Assembly (NCBI RefSeq): GCF_009362815.1
Contig: NZ_WHNX01000014.1
Span: 1 to 64,000 of the forward strand
Length of the DNA: 64,000 nucleotides
Direction: 5' to 3'
DNA from: Alkalibaculum sporogenes
GTDB taxonomy: Bacteria; Bacillota; Clostridia; Eubacteriales; Alkalibacteraceae
This document shows positions 26,472 to 35,395 of the stretch, piece after piece; position 1 is the first letter of the stretch; the number at the start of each line of letters is the position of its first letter. The translations under genes and the position numbers were made by a program. The notes under the pieces were generated by a model, which was given only the letters and a program-made list of their open reading frames with translations, made no database searches and was not told where the DNA came from.

Positions 26472-26668
26472 TATTTTCAATCCTTTCGATATACTTTTGA
26501 GTAGATACACTATTAAGTAAAAATATAATCATAAATAAATAGTATCATTTTAATTAGGTAAATATATTTTTATTCCAAATAATTTTATACTTAAACTAAA
26601 CAAAAAGTAAAGACTATGTGCAATATTAAAAAAATACTATTAAAATACTATTTTTTAACAAACCGTTG

Positions 26669-26744
26669 TTGACAAATATAAATGCATTCAGTATAATTAT
26701 TTTGTAGTCGTGAAATAAAGTAAAAACTCATGAACGGATGTTCA
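26669..26744 (+). promoter_or_regulatory. Consensus promoter and operator of the PTS operon
   Basis: TTGACA (26669) and TATAAT (26692) are exactly 17 nt apart. TGAACggatGTTCA (26731-26744) lies about 30 nt downstream and would overlap the early transcript, a place suited to repression by the SorC-type protein. Confidence 0.8.
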
Positions 26745-26760
26745 ACAAAGGAGAGGTTAT

Positions 26761-27804
26761 ATGAAAGCGGTCGTAAAAACTGCTAGTGGATACGATAATA
26801 TGGAATTAATGGAAGTAGTAGAGCCAGTAGCAATAGGAAATTTAGTTAAAATTAAGATTGCATACTCAGGTGTATGTGGAACAGATTTACATGCATTTAG
26901 TGGAGTGTACTCTAGTACTAAGGCTCCTGTTATATTAGGGCATGAATTCTCTGGAGTCGTCACAGAAATAGGACCTCAAGTCAAGACTGTAAAGGTCGGA
27001 GATAGAGTCACTAGTGAAACTACTTATACTACTTGTGGTAAGTGTGAACATTGTATATCAAAAGATTATAATCTTTGTTCAAATAGAGAAGGATTAGGTA
27101 CTCAGGTAAATGGGAGTATGGCTCAGTATACATTGTCAAGAGAGGAGAGCATACACGTTTTACCTGAAAATGTAAGTCTGCTGTCTGCCGCGTTAACTGA
27201 ACCTCTTGCTTGCAGTGTGCATGCTAGTATTGAAAAAGCTAATATTCAAAGAGGAGACTTGATATGTATATTTGGTGTGGGTGCTATCGGATTATTGTTA
27301 GCACAAGTTGCAAAATCTAAAGGAGCGTATGTAATTTTAGCTGGATTAACATCTGATGTGGATCGTTTAGAAATTGGGAAAAAAATCGGAGTAGATAGAA
27401 CAGTAGACCAAATGAAGGAGAATATTAATGATATTGTTCAAAAAATTACAAAAGGTGTGGGGTTAGATGTTGTTTTTGAATGTTCAGGTGCTGTTGCAGC
27501 TCTAAATAAAGGGATTGAAATCGTCAAAAAGAAGGGAAAAATAATCCAGATGGGAGTTTTTCCAGAATCAAAGATGAATATTGCTACAGATCTGATTTTG
27601 AATAAAGAAATTACATATATAGGTTCTAGGAGTCAGAAACCATCTTCCTGGGTAAAGTCAATTAAACTATTGAAAGATGGTGTAGTCGATCCAGAAATAA
27701 TTGTAACTAAGATTGTATCGATTGAGCAATGGCGAGAAGCTTTCCAGATATCAATAAAAGGAGAGGGAGTTAAATCCGTTATTAAATGTAATGATGAATT
27801 TTAA
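26761..27804 (+). CDS. Zinc-dependent medium-chain dehydrogenase (polyol/threonine type)
   Basis: The 347-residue MDR enzyme has the catalytic zinc ligands Cys in YSGVCGTD and His in GHEFSG. Four structural-zinc cysteines lie in CGKCEHCISKDYNLC, and the Rossmann loop is GVGAIG. This subgroup includes sorbitol, galactitol-1-phosphate and threonine dehydrogenases. It is the first gene of the PTS operon, so oxidation of a phosphorylated polyol to a ketose phosphate is the likely job. RBS AAAGGAGAGG. The next gene begins 288 nt later, with a candidate operator between. Confidence 0.92.
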   Translation: MKAVVKTASGYDNMELMEVVEPVAIGNLVKIKIAYSGVCGTDLHAFSGVYSSTKAPVILGHEFSGVVTEIGPQVKTVKVGDRVTSETTYTTCGKCEHCISKDYNLCSNREGLGTQVNGSMAQYTLSREESIHVLPENVSLLSAALTEPLACSVHASIEKANIQRGDLICIFGVGAIGLLLAQVAKSKGAYVILAGLTSDVDRLEIGKKIGVDRTVDQMKENINDIVQKITKGVGLDVVFECSGAVAALNKGIEIVKKKGKIIQMGVFPESKMNIATDLILNKEITYIGSRSQKPSSWVKSIKLLKDGVVDPEIIVTKIVSIEQWREAFQISIKGEGVKSVIKCNDEF

Positions 27805-27942
27805 TTTATATCAAAAGTGCATCAAAAAAATGTGTGTATCTGATTAGAATTATAAGCCTCTATGTTTAACGATATTTTATAGAAACATGATACTTTAACA
27901 ATTTACGTTTGCTAGTGCATATTGTATAGTTATGTTAAATCA

Positions 27943-27977
27943 TGAACAATTGATAAATTAGTAATCACATTTGTTCA
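27943..27977 (+). promoter_or_regulatory. Inverted repeat TGAACAA / TTGTTCA before the PTS genes
   Basis: TGAACAA and TTGTTCA are 21 nt apart. The half site CATGAAC is shared with the repeat after the operon promoter, supporting a second site for the SorC-type regulator and possibly an internal promoter for the PTS genes. Confidence 0.45.
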
Positions 27978-28092
27978 GAAGTGATTTTATGCTCTATTAA
28001 TTGATAATAGTATTGAAGATAGAATGGTGAGATAAATGAATAAAGCTTAAGGGGAGATTAATAACCCTCAAAAAATTAAGGGAGAGTTTAAG

Positions 28093-28548
28093 ATGGGAAT
28101 GATAGTAAAAGAATTAATTGATGTATCATTAGATGCAAACGATTCAGAAGATGCAATTAAAAAAGTTGGAAAGATATTATTTGATCAAGGTTATGTTAAA
28201 AATACATATATTAATGCAGTTGTAGATAGGGAAAAAGTATTCCCAACAGGTCTCAAGCTAAAAAGCACTTCTGTTGCAATGCCCCATACAGATAGTGTAC
28301 ATGTAAATGAGCCTGCTATCTGTGTAGCTAGATTAAACAAACCTGTTACATTTTGTCACATGGGTAGTGCTGATAACTATATACAAGTGGAATTGATTTT
28401 TATGATGGCAATTACAGATCCTAACAAACAATTGGATACACTAAAAAGAATGATGAGTGTATTCCAAGATGATGAGGCAGCGCTAGAGTTCACTAACGCA
28501 AGGGATAATGATGAACTCTATAGAATAGCTAAGAAGTATTTAAACTAA
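28093..28548 (+). CDS. PTS EIIA component (fructose/galactitol type)
   Basis: The 151-residue protein is a PTS EIIA of the mannitol/fructose fold. The phosphorylated residue is His65 in SVAMPHTDSVHV. It accepts phosphate from HPr and passes it to the IIB protein encoded next. The start follows GGGAGAG. Separate IIA, IIB and IIC genes in this order match galactitol-type (Gat) systems. Confidence 0.92.
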   Translation: MGMIVKELIDVSLDANDSEDAIKKVGKILFDQGYVKNTYINAVVDREKVFPTGLKLKSTSVAMPHTDSVHVNEPAICVARLNKPVTFCHMGSADNYIQVELIFMMAITDPNKQLDTLKRMMSVFQDDEAALEFTNARDNDELYRIAKKYLN

Positions 28549-28603
28549 AATATACTTCTTAATTAAAAGAGTACTTATTTTAAATTAGAAAGGGGTGAAT
28601 TAC

Positions 28604-28900
28604 GTGAAAAAAGTAAAAATTTTATGTGTTTGTGGTTCAGGTGTAGTTAGTTCGTCAATGGTAGCAAGTAAATTAAAAGATATGCTTGCTGAACATGGAT
28701 ATCTTACTGAAACCGTAGAATCTAGTCCTAATAGTATTGAATCTGATTTAGGAGGGAATCACTTTGACTTAATGGTTTGTGTTAGTCCTGTATATCAAGA
28801 ATATAACATTCCTAAAGTAAGTGGTGTGGGATTACTAACAGGTCTTGGAGAAGAGGAAGTAATTGAAGAATGTCTGGAAATCTTAAGTAAACTGGATTAG
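28604..28900 (+). CDS. PTS EIIB component (galactitol type)
   Basis: The GTG at 28604 is preferred, eight bases after AAAGGGG; an upstream in-frame GTG overlaps that site. The 98-residue protein begins KKVKILCVCGSGVVSSSMVA, where Cys10 in the CGSG loop is the phosphocysteine. It transfers phosphate from IIA to the sugar at IIC. Length and motif match GatB-like proteins. Confidence 0.92.
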   Translation: MKKVKILCVCGSGVVSSSMVASKLKDMLAEHGYLTETVESSPNSIESDLGGNHFDLMVCVSPVYQEYNIPKVSGVGLLTGLGEEEVIEECLEILSKLD

Positions 28901-28928
28901 TAAATATAAAATAAAGGGGAAATTTTAA

Positions 28929-30344
28929 ATGGTTGATATTTTTAATACACTAAGTGAAATTTTATCGACATTTGGTGCTTCTGTACTAGTACCAGTTATG
29001 CTTTTTATTATAGCAAAACTTATGGGTGTTAATAATAAAAAAGCTTTTACTTCAGGGTTACTATGTGCAGTTGGGTTAACGGGTTTTAATTTAGTAATCA
29101 ACAGCTATGGTGCGATTATTTCACCTGTAGTAACTTCAATGAGTGAAAATGCAGGAGTTAATTTACCTATACTTGATACTGGATGGCAGTCCACATCAGT
29201 TATAGCTTATTCAACAAATATTGGTCTAATTTTCTTTGGTCTAGCTATTTTCATTCAAGTAGGTTTATTCTTCTTAAAATGGACTAATGTGTTTATGCCT
29301 AGTGATCTATGGAATAATTATTCTTTTATGGTCTGGGGATCTATGTTGTACTTACTTACAAATAATATTTGGTTAGCATTACTTCTTATGATAGTACAAA
29401 ACTTGTATATCCTTTTGTTTAGTGAGGTTGCGGCAAAAAGATGGTCAACTTATTATCAATATCCAAAGTGTTGTATGACTGCACCACATCATTTAGAAAC
29501 TCTTCCTTTTGCAGTTTTAATGAATATTATTCTTGGTAAGTTGGGATTTAATAAAATAAAACTTAATGCTCAAGAACTGCAGAAAAAATTTGGGATATTT
29601 GGTGAGCCAATGTTTATAGGTCTCTTGATTGGTGCACTTATTGCAATTATAGGAGGATATAATAAGCTTGGAGAACTTGCTACTTGGGGAACAATAACAA
29701 CTTCTGCTATTTCTACAGCTTCTGTAATGGCAGTATTTCCAAAAGTTGCAGGTATATTTGCATCTGCATTTACTACATTGACTGATGCCTATAAATCAAA
29801 AGCTAAGCAGAGTGGAAAAGAGAGAGAATGGTACATGTCAGTAAACGATGCAGTAGGTTATGGTGAACCTAATACTCTTGTAACTGGTATAATACTAATT
29901 CCTATAATGTTAGGTATAGCGTTTATATTGCCAGGAAATCAAACGTTACCAATGATTGATCTTCTTGCATTACCCTATATGGTTGAAGTTTTTGTAGCTA
30001 TATCAAATGGGAATATTGCTAAAAGTATTGTGTCAGGTGTAATTTGGTTTTCACTAGGCTTATTGATTTGTTCTGAAGTTGCACCTTATTTTACTCAGGT
30101 AGCGACACAAGTTAATCCTGAATTAACAGCAGGAGGCTTAATGATAATAAGTTTTGGTATAATGGCTCACCCATTAATCGCATTATCATTTTTGGCATTC
30201 TTAACGCAAAATCCTTTACTGATTATCGGTATTATAGTTCTATACTTTGTATTACACTTTACCTTTAAAAAATACAAAGTCCAAATTGTCGATTTTCTTG
30301 AAAGATGTAATGAAGATCCCAATCAGATTAAAAGTATGGTCTAA
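28929..30344 (+). CDS. PTS EIIC component (galactitol type)
   Basis: This 471-residue integral membrane protein belongs to the GatC-like PTS permeases, with about ten hydrophobic segments and the conserved NDAVGYGEPNT segment. Together with the preceding IIA and IIB it imports and phosphorylates a hexitol, pentitol or related compound. A hairpin terminator follows, so downstream genes may be expressed at a lower level or from their own leader. Confidence 0.9.
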   Translation: MVDIFNTLSEILSTFGASVLVPVMLFIIAKLMGVNNKKAFTSGLLCAVGLTGFNLVINSYGAIISPVVTSMSENAGVNLPILDTGWQSTSVIAYSTNIGLIFFGLAIFIQVGLFFLKWTNVFMPSDLWNNYSFMVWGSMLYLLTNNIWLALLLMIVQNLYILLFSEVAAKRWSTYYQYPKCCMTAPHHLETLPFAVLMNIILGKLGFNKIKLNAQELQKKFGIFGEPMFIGLLIGALIAIIGGYNKLGELATWGTITTSAISTASVMAVFPKVAGIFASAFTTLTDAYKSKAKQSGKEREWYMSVNDAVGYGEPNTLVTGIILIPIMLGIAFILPGNQTLPMIDLLALPYMVEVFVAISNGNIAKSIVSGVIWFSLGLLICSEVAPYFTQVATQVNPELTAGGLMIISFGIMAHPLIALSFLAFLTQNPLLIIGIIVLYFVLHFTFKKYKVQIVDFLERCNEDPNQIKSMV

Positions 30345-30391
30345 TTTAGTAGTTATCTATACAATTGATCAATTATATTTTTGAGTTTTAA

Positions 30392-30418
30392 TTAGCCGTT
30401 TTTATAACGGCTAATTTT
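30392..30418 (+). terminator. Hairpin terminator after the IIC gene
   Basis: TTAGCCGTT / AACGGCTAA with a short T-rich loop, followed by TTTT. It splits the operon into a transport part and an enzyme part. Confidence 0.75.
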
Positions 30419-30428
30419 ACAGAAACAT

Positions 30429-30472
30429 GTAGGGGATGAAGAAAACCTCTACTGAATAAAGTTTCACTTTAT
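30429..30472 (+). promoter_or_regulatory. Shared leader element, copy 1
   Basis: A hairpin-forming part (GTAGGgg...ccTCTAC) is followed by TGAATAAAGTTTCACTTTAT, itself the palindrome ATAAAGT-ttc-ACTTTAT. Nearly the same element lies at 62967-63013 before an unrelated ABC transporter. It sits 22 nt before the dehydrogenase start, after a terminator. Confidence 0.65.
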
Positions 30473-30494
30473 TTTCCTTGAAAGGGGATTAGAT

Positions 30495-31583
30495 ATGCTT
30501 AATTATTTAACACAATCGCATCAAAAAATTGTTGTTATAGGTGATATATTTGTATCAGCTGATGATATGGAAGCTGCAATTAAAAAGTCGTTAATTAAGT
30601 GTGGTATTGTGACTAAAGTATTTTGGGGAGCAACAGATAAAGTTGGTTATACATCTATGCAGCTCAATATAGAAAGAAATGGTCCAGACGCAGAAAATTA
30701 TTCAAAAGTGTTAGATGAAATTATTGAAGATATAGATATAATAATAACTCATTTTTGTCCTATTCCAAAGAGGTTAATCGATAAGGCCAAAAATTTAAAA
30801 TTGATTCTTACCTGTAGGGGTGGTTTAGAGCACATCAGTGTAGAAGCAGCAAGTATGAGAAATATTCCAGTTGTAAATGTGATTAGAAATGCTAAACCTG
30901 TTGCTGAATTTGTACTAGGTCTAATTTTATCTCTTACAAGAAATATTTCAATATCACATCATCAATTGATGAGTAACAATTGGATGAAAGAGTTTAATAA
31001 TTCAAATTTTACTACTACATTAGATCAGTTAACTATAGGTATTGTTGGGCTCGGAAATATAGGAATAGAAGTAGCATTGAGGTTGAAAAGTTTAAATATA
31101 AAAATAATCGCATATGATAAATATATTTCGACTGAACGATTAGAAAACAACGGTTTGATCAATATTACAATGGTGTCATCAATGGAAGAATTATTTTCGA
31201 CTGCTGATGTAATTACGCTACATCTACGATTGACTGAGGAAACCGAAAAAATCATAGATAGTAAATATTTTTTACTAATGAAGCCGACTTCTTATTTTAT
31301 TAATACTGCAAGAGGAGGTTTAGTAAATGAAAGTGATTTAATTCATGTATTGGAAAATCATTATATTGCAGGAGCTGCATTAGATGTTTTTGAAAAAGAA
31401 CCTATTGATGAAAAGTCAAAATTGATGGATTTAGATAATATTGTAATAACGCCTCATATAGCTGGGAGTACAGTTGACGCGATACCTAAAGCACCGTTTA
31501 TGTTGATGAATAAAGTTGATCAAATAATAACTAAAGATGTAACAGATAGGATAGTTAATTTCAATAGAATAAGCTTTAAATAA
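30495..31583 (+). CDS. D-isomer-specific 2-hydroxyacid dehydrogenase
   Basis: The protein (362 residues) has the NAD motif GIVGLGNIGIEV and catalytic Arg (INTARGG), Glu (DVFEKEP) and His (TPHIAGST). The N-terminal ~90 residues form the usual substrate domain. It is larger than the enzyme at 7.2 kb and not closely similar. RBS GAAAGGGG. It overlaps the end of the shared leader element and precedes two class II aldolase-family genes. In this context it may act on a sugar acid or a 2-hydroxyacid phosphate. Substrate unknown. Confidence 0.88.
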   Translation: MLNYLTQSHQKIVVIGDIFVSADDMEAAIKKSLIKCGIVTKVFWGATDKVGYTSMQLNIERNGPDAENYSKVLDEIIEDIDIIITHFCPIPKRLIDKAKNLKLILTCRGGLEHISVEAASMRNIPVVNVIRNAKPVAEFVLGLILSLTRNISISHHQLMSNNWMKEFNNSNFTTTLDQLTIGIVGLGNIGIEVALRLKSLNIKIIAYDKYISTERLENNGLINITMVSSMEELFSTADVITLHLRLTEETEKIIDSKYFLLMKPTSYFINTARGGLVNESDLIHVLENHYIAGAALDVFEKEPIDEKSKLMDLDNIVITPHIAGSTVDAIPKAPFMLMNKVDQIITKDVTDRIVNFNRISFK

Positions 31584-31602
31584 TATGGAGGCGAAGACTA
31601 TA

Positions 31603-32247
31603 ATGATAATGAAAGAAGAGAGAGAAAAAGTTGTAGAATATGGAAAAAAATTAATTACTAGTGGATTGGCTAAGGGTACCTTCGGAAACATTAGTATTTA
31701 CAATCGCGATTTGAATTTAATGGCTATTAGCCCAAGTGGTATGGATTATTTTGATACTACTGTTGAAGATATAGTTGTGTTAACGCCGGAAGGAAAACAC
31801 GTGGATGGGCAGAGGAAACCATCAAGTGAATATGATATGCATAGGATATTTTACCTAAAAAGACCTGAGATCAATGCTGTTGTACATACACATTCAATAT
31901 TTGCAACAACTTTATCATGTTTGAATTGGAGTATTGAACCACTACATTATCTTACAGGCTATGCAGGATCAAACGTCCCTTGTTCAAAATATGTGCAATT
32001 TGGAACATATGAATTGGCTGAGTCTGCTTTTGATACGATGGAGGAAAGATTTTGTTGTTTATTGGGAAATCATGGATTACTTGCCTGTGGTCCAAATATT
32101 GCTTATGCTTTTGATGTAGCAGAACAAATAGAATTTGTTTCTGAGCTATATTATAGATCTAAAGTGGCTGGTAATCCAGTAATTTTATCTCAAAAACATA
32201 TGTCTAATATTTTAGATGGTTTTAAGTCATATGGTATTAGAACTTAA
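31603..32247 (+). CDS. Class II aldolase-family enzyme (aldolase-like active site)
   Basis: The ATG at 31603 is chosen because GGAGG lies inside the longer frame's first codons. The fold is that of L-fuculose-1-phosphate aldolase: GNISIYNRD, SSEYDMHRIF with the catalytic Glu, zinc ligands in VVHTHS, and GNHGLLACG. These residues fit true aldolases or 3-oxo-tetronate-4-phosphate decarboxylases. It could cleave the phosphorylated ketose made by the PTS and dehydrogenase into two three- or four-carbon pieces. A related protein two genes downstream differs in its active site. Confidence 0.88.
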   Translation: MIMKEEREKVVEYGKKLITSGLAKGTFGNISIYNRDLNLMAISPSGMDYFDTTVEDIVVLTPEGKHVDGQRKPSSEYDMHRIFYLKRPEINAVVHTHSIFATTLSCLNWSIEPLHYLTGYAGSNVPCSKYVQFGTYELAESAFDTMEERFCCLLGNHGLLACGPNIAYAFDVAEQIEFVSELYYRSKVAGNPVILSQKHMSNILDGFKSYGIRT

Positions 32248-32304
32248 TTTTAGATATCAATTAAAATAGTGCAATATACCATAAAATAAAGTGGAGGTAT
32301 ACAC

Positions 32305-32691
32305 GTGGATACTTGTGTTTATTGTGGAAAGAGTATAAAACAAGTTGATTGTAAAGTAAAGGTTAGTAAGAAAAAATATATAGTATGTAGTGATGTGTGT
32401 TGCGAAAATACTTTAAAATATGTGGAAAGAGATAAAAAATATAAAAAAGTAATGTATCTAGGTATCTTTATACCTGCTGTTCTTATTCTATTTAATTTGC
32501 TATTAGAGCAAGGAATGAAACTTGTTTATTTGATGCAGGTGGTAGTAGGAATAATATTTATTTTATTTCCATATCCCAACGTGAGTTTCCAAACGTTTAG
32601 TAGTGTAAGCGTTAGAGGCGTAATACGAATTTGTAGAATTTTAGGAATTATTTTCACCATATTAGGTTTGTACTTATTTATAACGGTATAA
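32305..32691 (+). CDS. Zinc-ribbon membrane protein, unknown function
   Basis: The 128-residue protein starts with a Cys4-type motif (CVYCGKSI then CSDVCC), a small metal-binding ribbon. Three hydrophobic helices follow (about 50-66, 70-90 and 108-127). GTG start after GGAGG. It sits between two aldolase-family genes in the same direction, so it is probably co-transcribed. Small DUF-type membrane proteins like this also occur as orphans, so a direct role in sugar use is not shown. Confidence 0.6.
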   Translation: MDTCVYCGKSIKQVDCKVKVSKKKYIVCSDVCCENTLKYVERDKKYKKVMYLGIFIPAVLILFNLLLEQGMKLVYLMQVVVGIIFILFPYPNVSFQTFSSVSVRGVIRICRILGIIFTILGLYLFITV

Positions 32692-32724
32692 AATACAGCA
32701 AATTAAATTTCAGGAGGAATTGAG

Positions 32725-33399
32725 ATGTTTGAAAAAGAAAAATTAGAAATTATTAAAGCAGGTATAAATTTAGACAAGTACGGTTTGATTGCCTTATCAG
32801 GAGGAAATTTAAGTTCTAGGATGCCTTCAGGCGAGATTTTAGTAACACCTTCAGGAATGATATATGATGATATGGTGCCAGACGATATTTTAGTTATGGA
32901 TTTAGAGGGTAATATTATAGAAGGTATTAGAAAACCATCTTCTGATACAGAAGCAATTCTATACGTATTTGAGAAACGAGAAGATTTAAATGCAGTTATA
33001 CATACGCATCAACCGTATGCAACTGCTATAGGTCTTGTATGCGACGAATTTAAAGTAAATCTCACTACATTAGCTAATTCAGCAGCTGGAAATGTCAAAG
33101 TATCTCCATATAGTTCTCCTGGTAGTATTGAAATGGGTATTGATACGGTTAATTATCTAGGAGATAGCTTAGCTGTAATTCTTGCACATCATGGTGTAAT
33201 GACTGTAGGTACATCAATGAAACAAGCTTTATATGCTGCTATATATATGGAAGAAGCAGCAAAATGTTATATTTCTGCAAGGTCTATTGGTGATATGAAA
33301 GAAATGACAGAAGCGCAGGTAGATCAAGCAATAGAAATCTTTAAATACTATGGTCAGGGGAATGGTACTATACCAAAAGAATTGCTTAAAAAGGTATAG
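32725..33399 (+). CDS. Class II aldolase-family enzyme (epimerase-like residue pattern)
   Basis: This 224-residue protein shares the FucA/AraD fold: SGGNLSSRM, zinc ligands in VIHTHQ, and LAHHGVMTVG. The key SSE of aldolases is SSDT here, the pattern seen in L-ribulose-5-phosphate 4-epimerases, though other epimerase residues are not obvious. It may be an epimerase or an aldolase of different specificity from the one upstream. RBS AGGAGG. It ends the operon; an imperfect hairpin follows. Confidence 0.85.
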   Translation: MFEKEKLEIIKAGINLDKYGLIALSGGNLSSRMPSGEILVTPSGMIYDDMVPDDILVMDLEGNIIEGIRKPSSDTEAILYVFEKREDLNAVIHTHQPYATAIGLVCDEFKVNLTTLANSAAGNVKVSPYSSPGSIEMGIDTVNYLGDSLAVILAHHGVMTVGTSMKQALYAAIYMEEAAKCYISARSIGDMKEMTEAQVDQAIEIFKYYGQGNGTIPKELLKKV

Positions 33400-33438
33400 T
33401 TAATAAAGTATAAAACTTTCAGATACATACTACACCCC

Positions 33439-33470
33439 AATAGGGCGCCTTTTTACATAAGGCGCTATTA
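33439..33470 (+). terminator. Operon-end hairpin
   Basis: GCGCCTT / AAGGCGC, extended by AATA / TATT past a bulge, about 40 nt past the last aldolase-family stop. There is no strong T-run, so this is a tentative terminator. Confidence 0.5.
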
Positions 33471-33548
33471 TCAATTATTAATAGAGTTATAAGGGACATG
33501 TCTCTACTTTTAGTAGGTTTAGATACATAATTTCATAGATTTAGATAG

Positions 33549-34774
33549 AAATTGCGAGTTGCTCGGATTTTTACATGCAGAAAAATTTTGATGCTCGCTG
33601 GACTCATGGCTGGGGTAGTAAAATTCCACGTCGCAAGCTCCTCTGGATGACAGAGAGGATTGCTCGTTGGAGTTGGGGATTCCTTTTGGGGTTTAAGATT
33701 CTTCGTCGCTTTGCTCCTCTGAATGACAATAGAAAATGCCCAAGCAACTGCCTAGTCATCCAGAGCGAAGCGCGGTGCCCCGTTTATCGGGGTGGGATCT
33801 AAGACCCTAGGGGTATTCTCTAACAGGTATTAATTATTAGTGTGTAGTAAAGTATTCGCTGAGAGTAAGACAAAGGCATAAGATTCTTCGTTACGTTGTT
33901 CCTCTGAATGACAGGGAAGAGTAAGATTCTCATCCGGTCTATCCGGTACAATTGTGTTAGTTAGTACAATTGCGTTGAGCATAAAAAAAACTTATTACAA
34001 TAAATAATAAAAATCTGGACACCTTTTTCATTTACATTTTCCTCCTTTTATTGTATTATTTAAACAATAACATAATTAGTGAATTTTGCAATTTTTAAAA
34101 AAGGAGAAGGCATATTATTTGAAATAAATTATGCCAAGATAACTCATTATGAAAACTTTTGTTAAATTAAATTTTTTTGCTTTTTTATATGGATTTTTTC
34201 TATTTATTGTAGCTTTTATTATGATAAATGCGTATCGACTAGAGAGAATAGCTCCTTGGTTAAACGATACCGTAAATTCGATATTGATTTTTATTATATT
34301 TATAGTTTCAACCATTCTTTTTTGTTTCATTACAACTAAGTATTTTAATACAGGAGGATTAAGATATTTTTTAACAATTCTCTGGATACCCTATTATTTA
34401 ATTTTAAGATTATTGTCCAATTTATTAATACCTATAACCTATCCAGGAGATAAACCGGTTCCAGTAACAGGTCTCTTTTTACTTGTAATTTATTTAATTT
34501 ATCCTTTATACATAGGCTTTATTAATCTTTCTTGTACTCAAGATTTGTATCCAAAAGATGATGATAATAATAAATAAAGATATCGATTAATCACATCTTA
34601 ATATTTCAATACATACTGATCCAGAAGTTATAACTGTTTTTTACGTTCTTCTTGGTATTATAAATTCCAACATTAATATCAGAGTATACTTTGAACCTCA
34701 TTGATAAGAAGCTTTTAAGACAAAAACTACATGAGTTAAGTGAAAATAGCTGGTTTTAAGCAGATAGAGGAATA
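33549..34774. repeat. ~1.2-kb segmental duplication, copy 2, with repeat cluster B
   Basis: It matches 4446-5620. The palindromic units occupy about 33610-33915, including TCGCTTTGCTCCTCTGAATG near 33709 and the CCCCG/CGGGG hairpin unit near 33755-33815. The secreted-peptide frame (minus strand, start near 34041 with AGGAGG) is frameshifted by one extra T in a T-run. The membrane gene is intact here. The shared end after GATAGAGGAATA is abrupt in both copies. Confidence 0.9.
34149..34577 (+). CDS. Small multi-helix membrane protein (intact copy)
   Basis: The 142 residues contain about four hydrophobic helices (roughly 8-30, 43-62, 70-90 and 105-125) and the loop LIPITYPGDKPVPVTG. The charged C-terminus is DLYPKDDDNNK. 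No family was recognised. The start ATG has only a distant AAAGGAGAAGG (about 34101). A second copy at 4999 is broken by a nonsense codon. A divergent secreted-peptide frame lies upstream in both copies, so the pair may have been a unit. Confidence 0.65.
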   Translation: MKTFVKLNFFAFLYGFFLFIVAFIMINAYRLERIAPWLNDTVNSILIFIIFIVSTILFCFITTKYFNTGGLRYFLTILWIPYYLILRLLSNLLIPITYPGDKPVPVTGLFLLVIYLIYPLYIGFINLSCTQDLYPKDDDNNK

Positions 34775-34860
34775 CGACGGGACTTTCTGTTTTGATTCGA
34801 GAAATTTGTTCACAGTAAGAATCTGAATTGTCATATCGAGAATTATTGGAGGGAATTGAA

Positions 34861-35379
34861 ATAGAAATTGAGTTTGAAATAACAGAGGATGATTATATTA
34901 AGTTTAATTTATATCATATTGAAAATTCACCATCACAGAAAAAAACGTACAATTTCTTAAGGTATGCAATACCTTTATTATTTTCAATACCTATATATGC
35001 TATAGGTACAAGTTTGTTTAAACAGCCAAGTAGTTATTGGATTATCATCTCCATATTATTTGCATTAATATGGGTTATCACCTACCCAAATCAATATAAA
35101 AAATTAGTAAGAAAACAAACTAAAAAGATATTGCAGGAGGGCGACACATCTATATTTGGTAAAAAGACTATGTTAATCGATGATAATAATATAAAAGTCT
35201 TTAGTGAATTTACATCTAAAACAATATCAAAGAAAAGTATAAAAACTATAAAAGTTTATGACGATATGATACTTATTTACCTAAGTGGCTTTACCGCTCA
35301 AATAATACCAACAAGATATTTAAATGATGAATCTAATAAATACCTTATGAAGGAATTAATTATTATAAATATAATATAA
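34861..35379 (+). CDS. YcxB-like membrane protein with unusual start
   Basis: The translation EIEFEITEDDYIKFNLYHIENSPSQKK, two membrane helices and a C-terminal PH-like part (IKVFSEFTSKTISKKSIKTIKVYDDMILIYLS) match the YcxB family. Family proteins usually start just before EIEFEIT. The codon there is ATA (34861), seven bases after GGAGGG, where ATG would be expected. A TTG at 34828 could serve but has no site. The start has probably been lost or weakened by one mutation. Function unknown. Confidence 0.6.
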   Translation: MEIEFEITEDDYIKFNLYHIENSPSQKKTYNFLRYAIPLLFSIPIYAIGTSLFKQPSSYWIIISILFALIWVITYPNQYKKLVRKQTKKILQEGDTSIFGKKTMLIDDNNIKVFSEFTSKTISKKSIKTIKVYDDMILIYLSGFTAQIIPTRYLNDESNKYLMKELIIINII

Positions 35380-35395
35380 AGTGGGGATTGAACAT

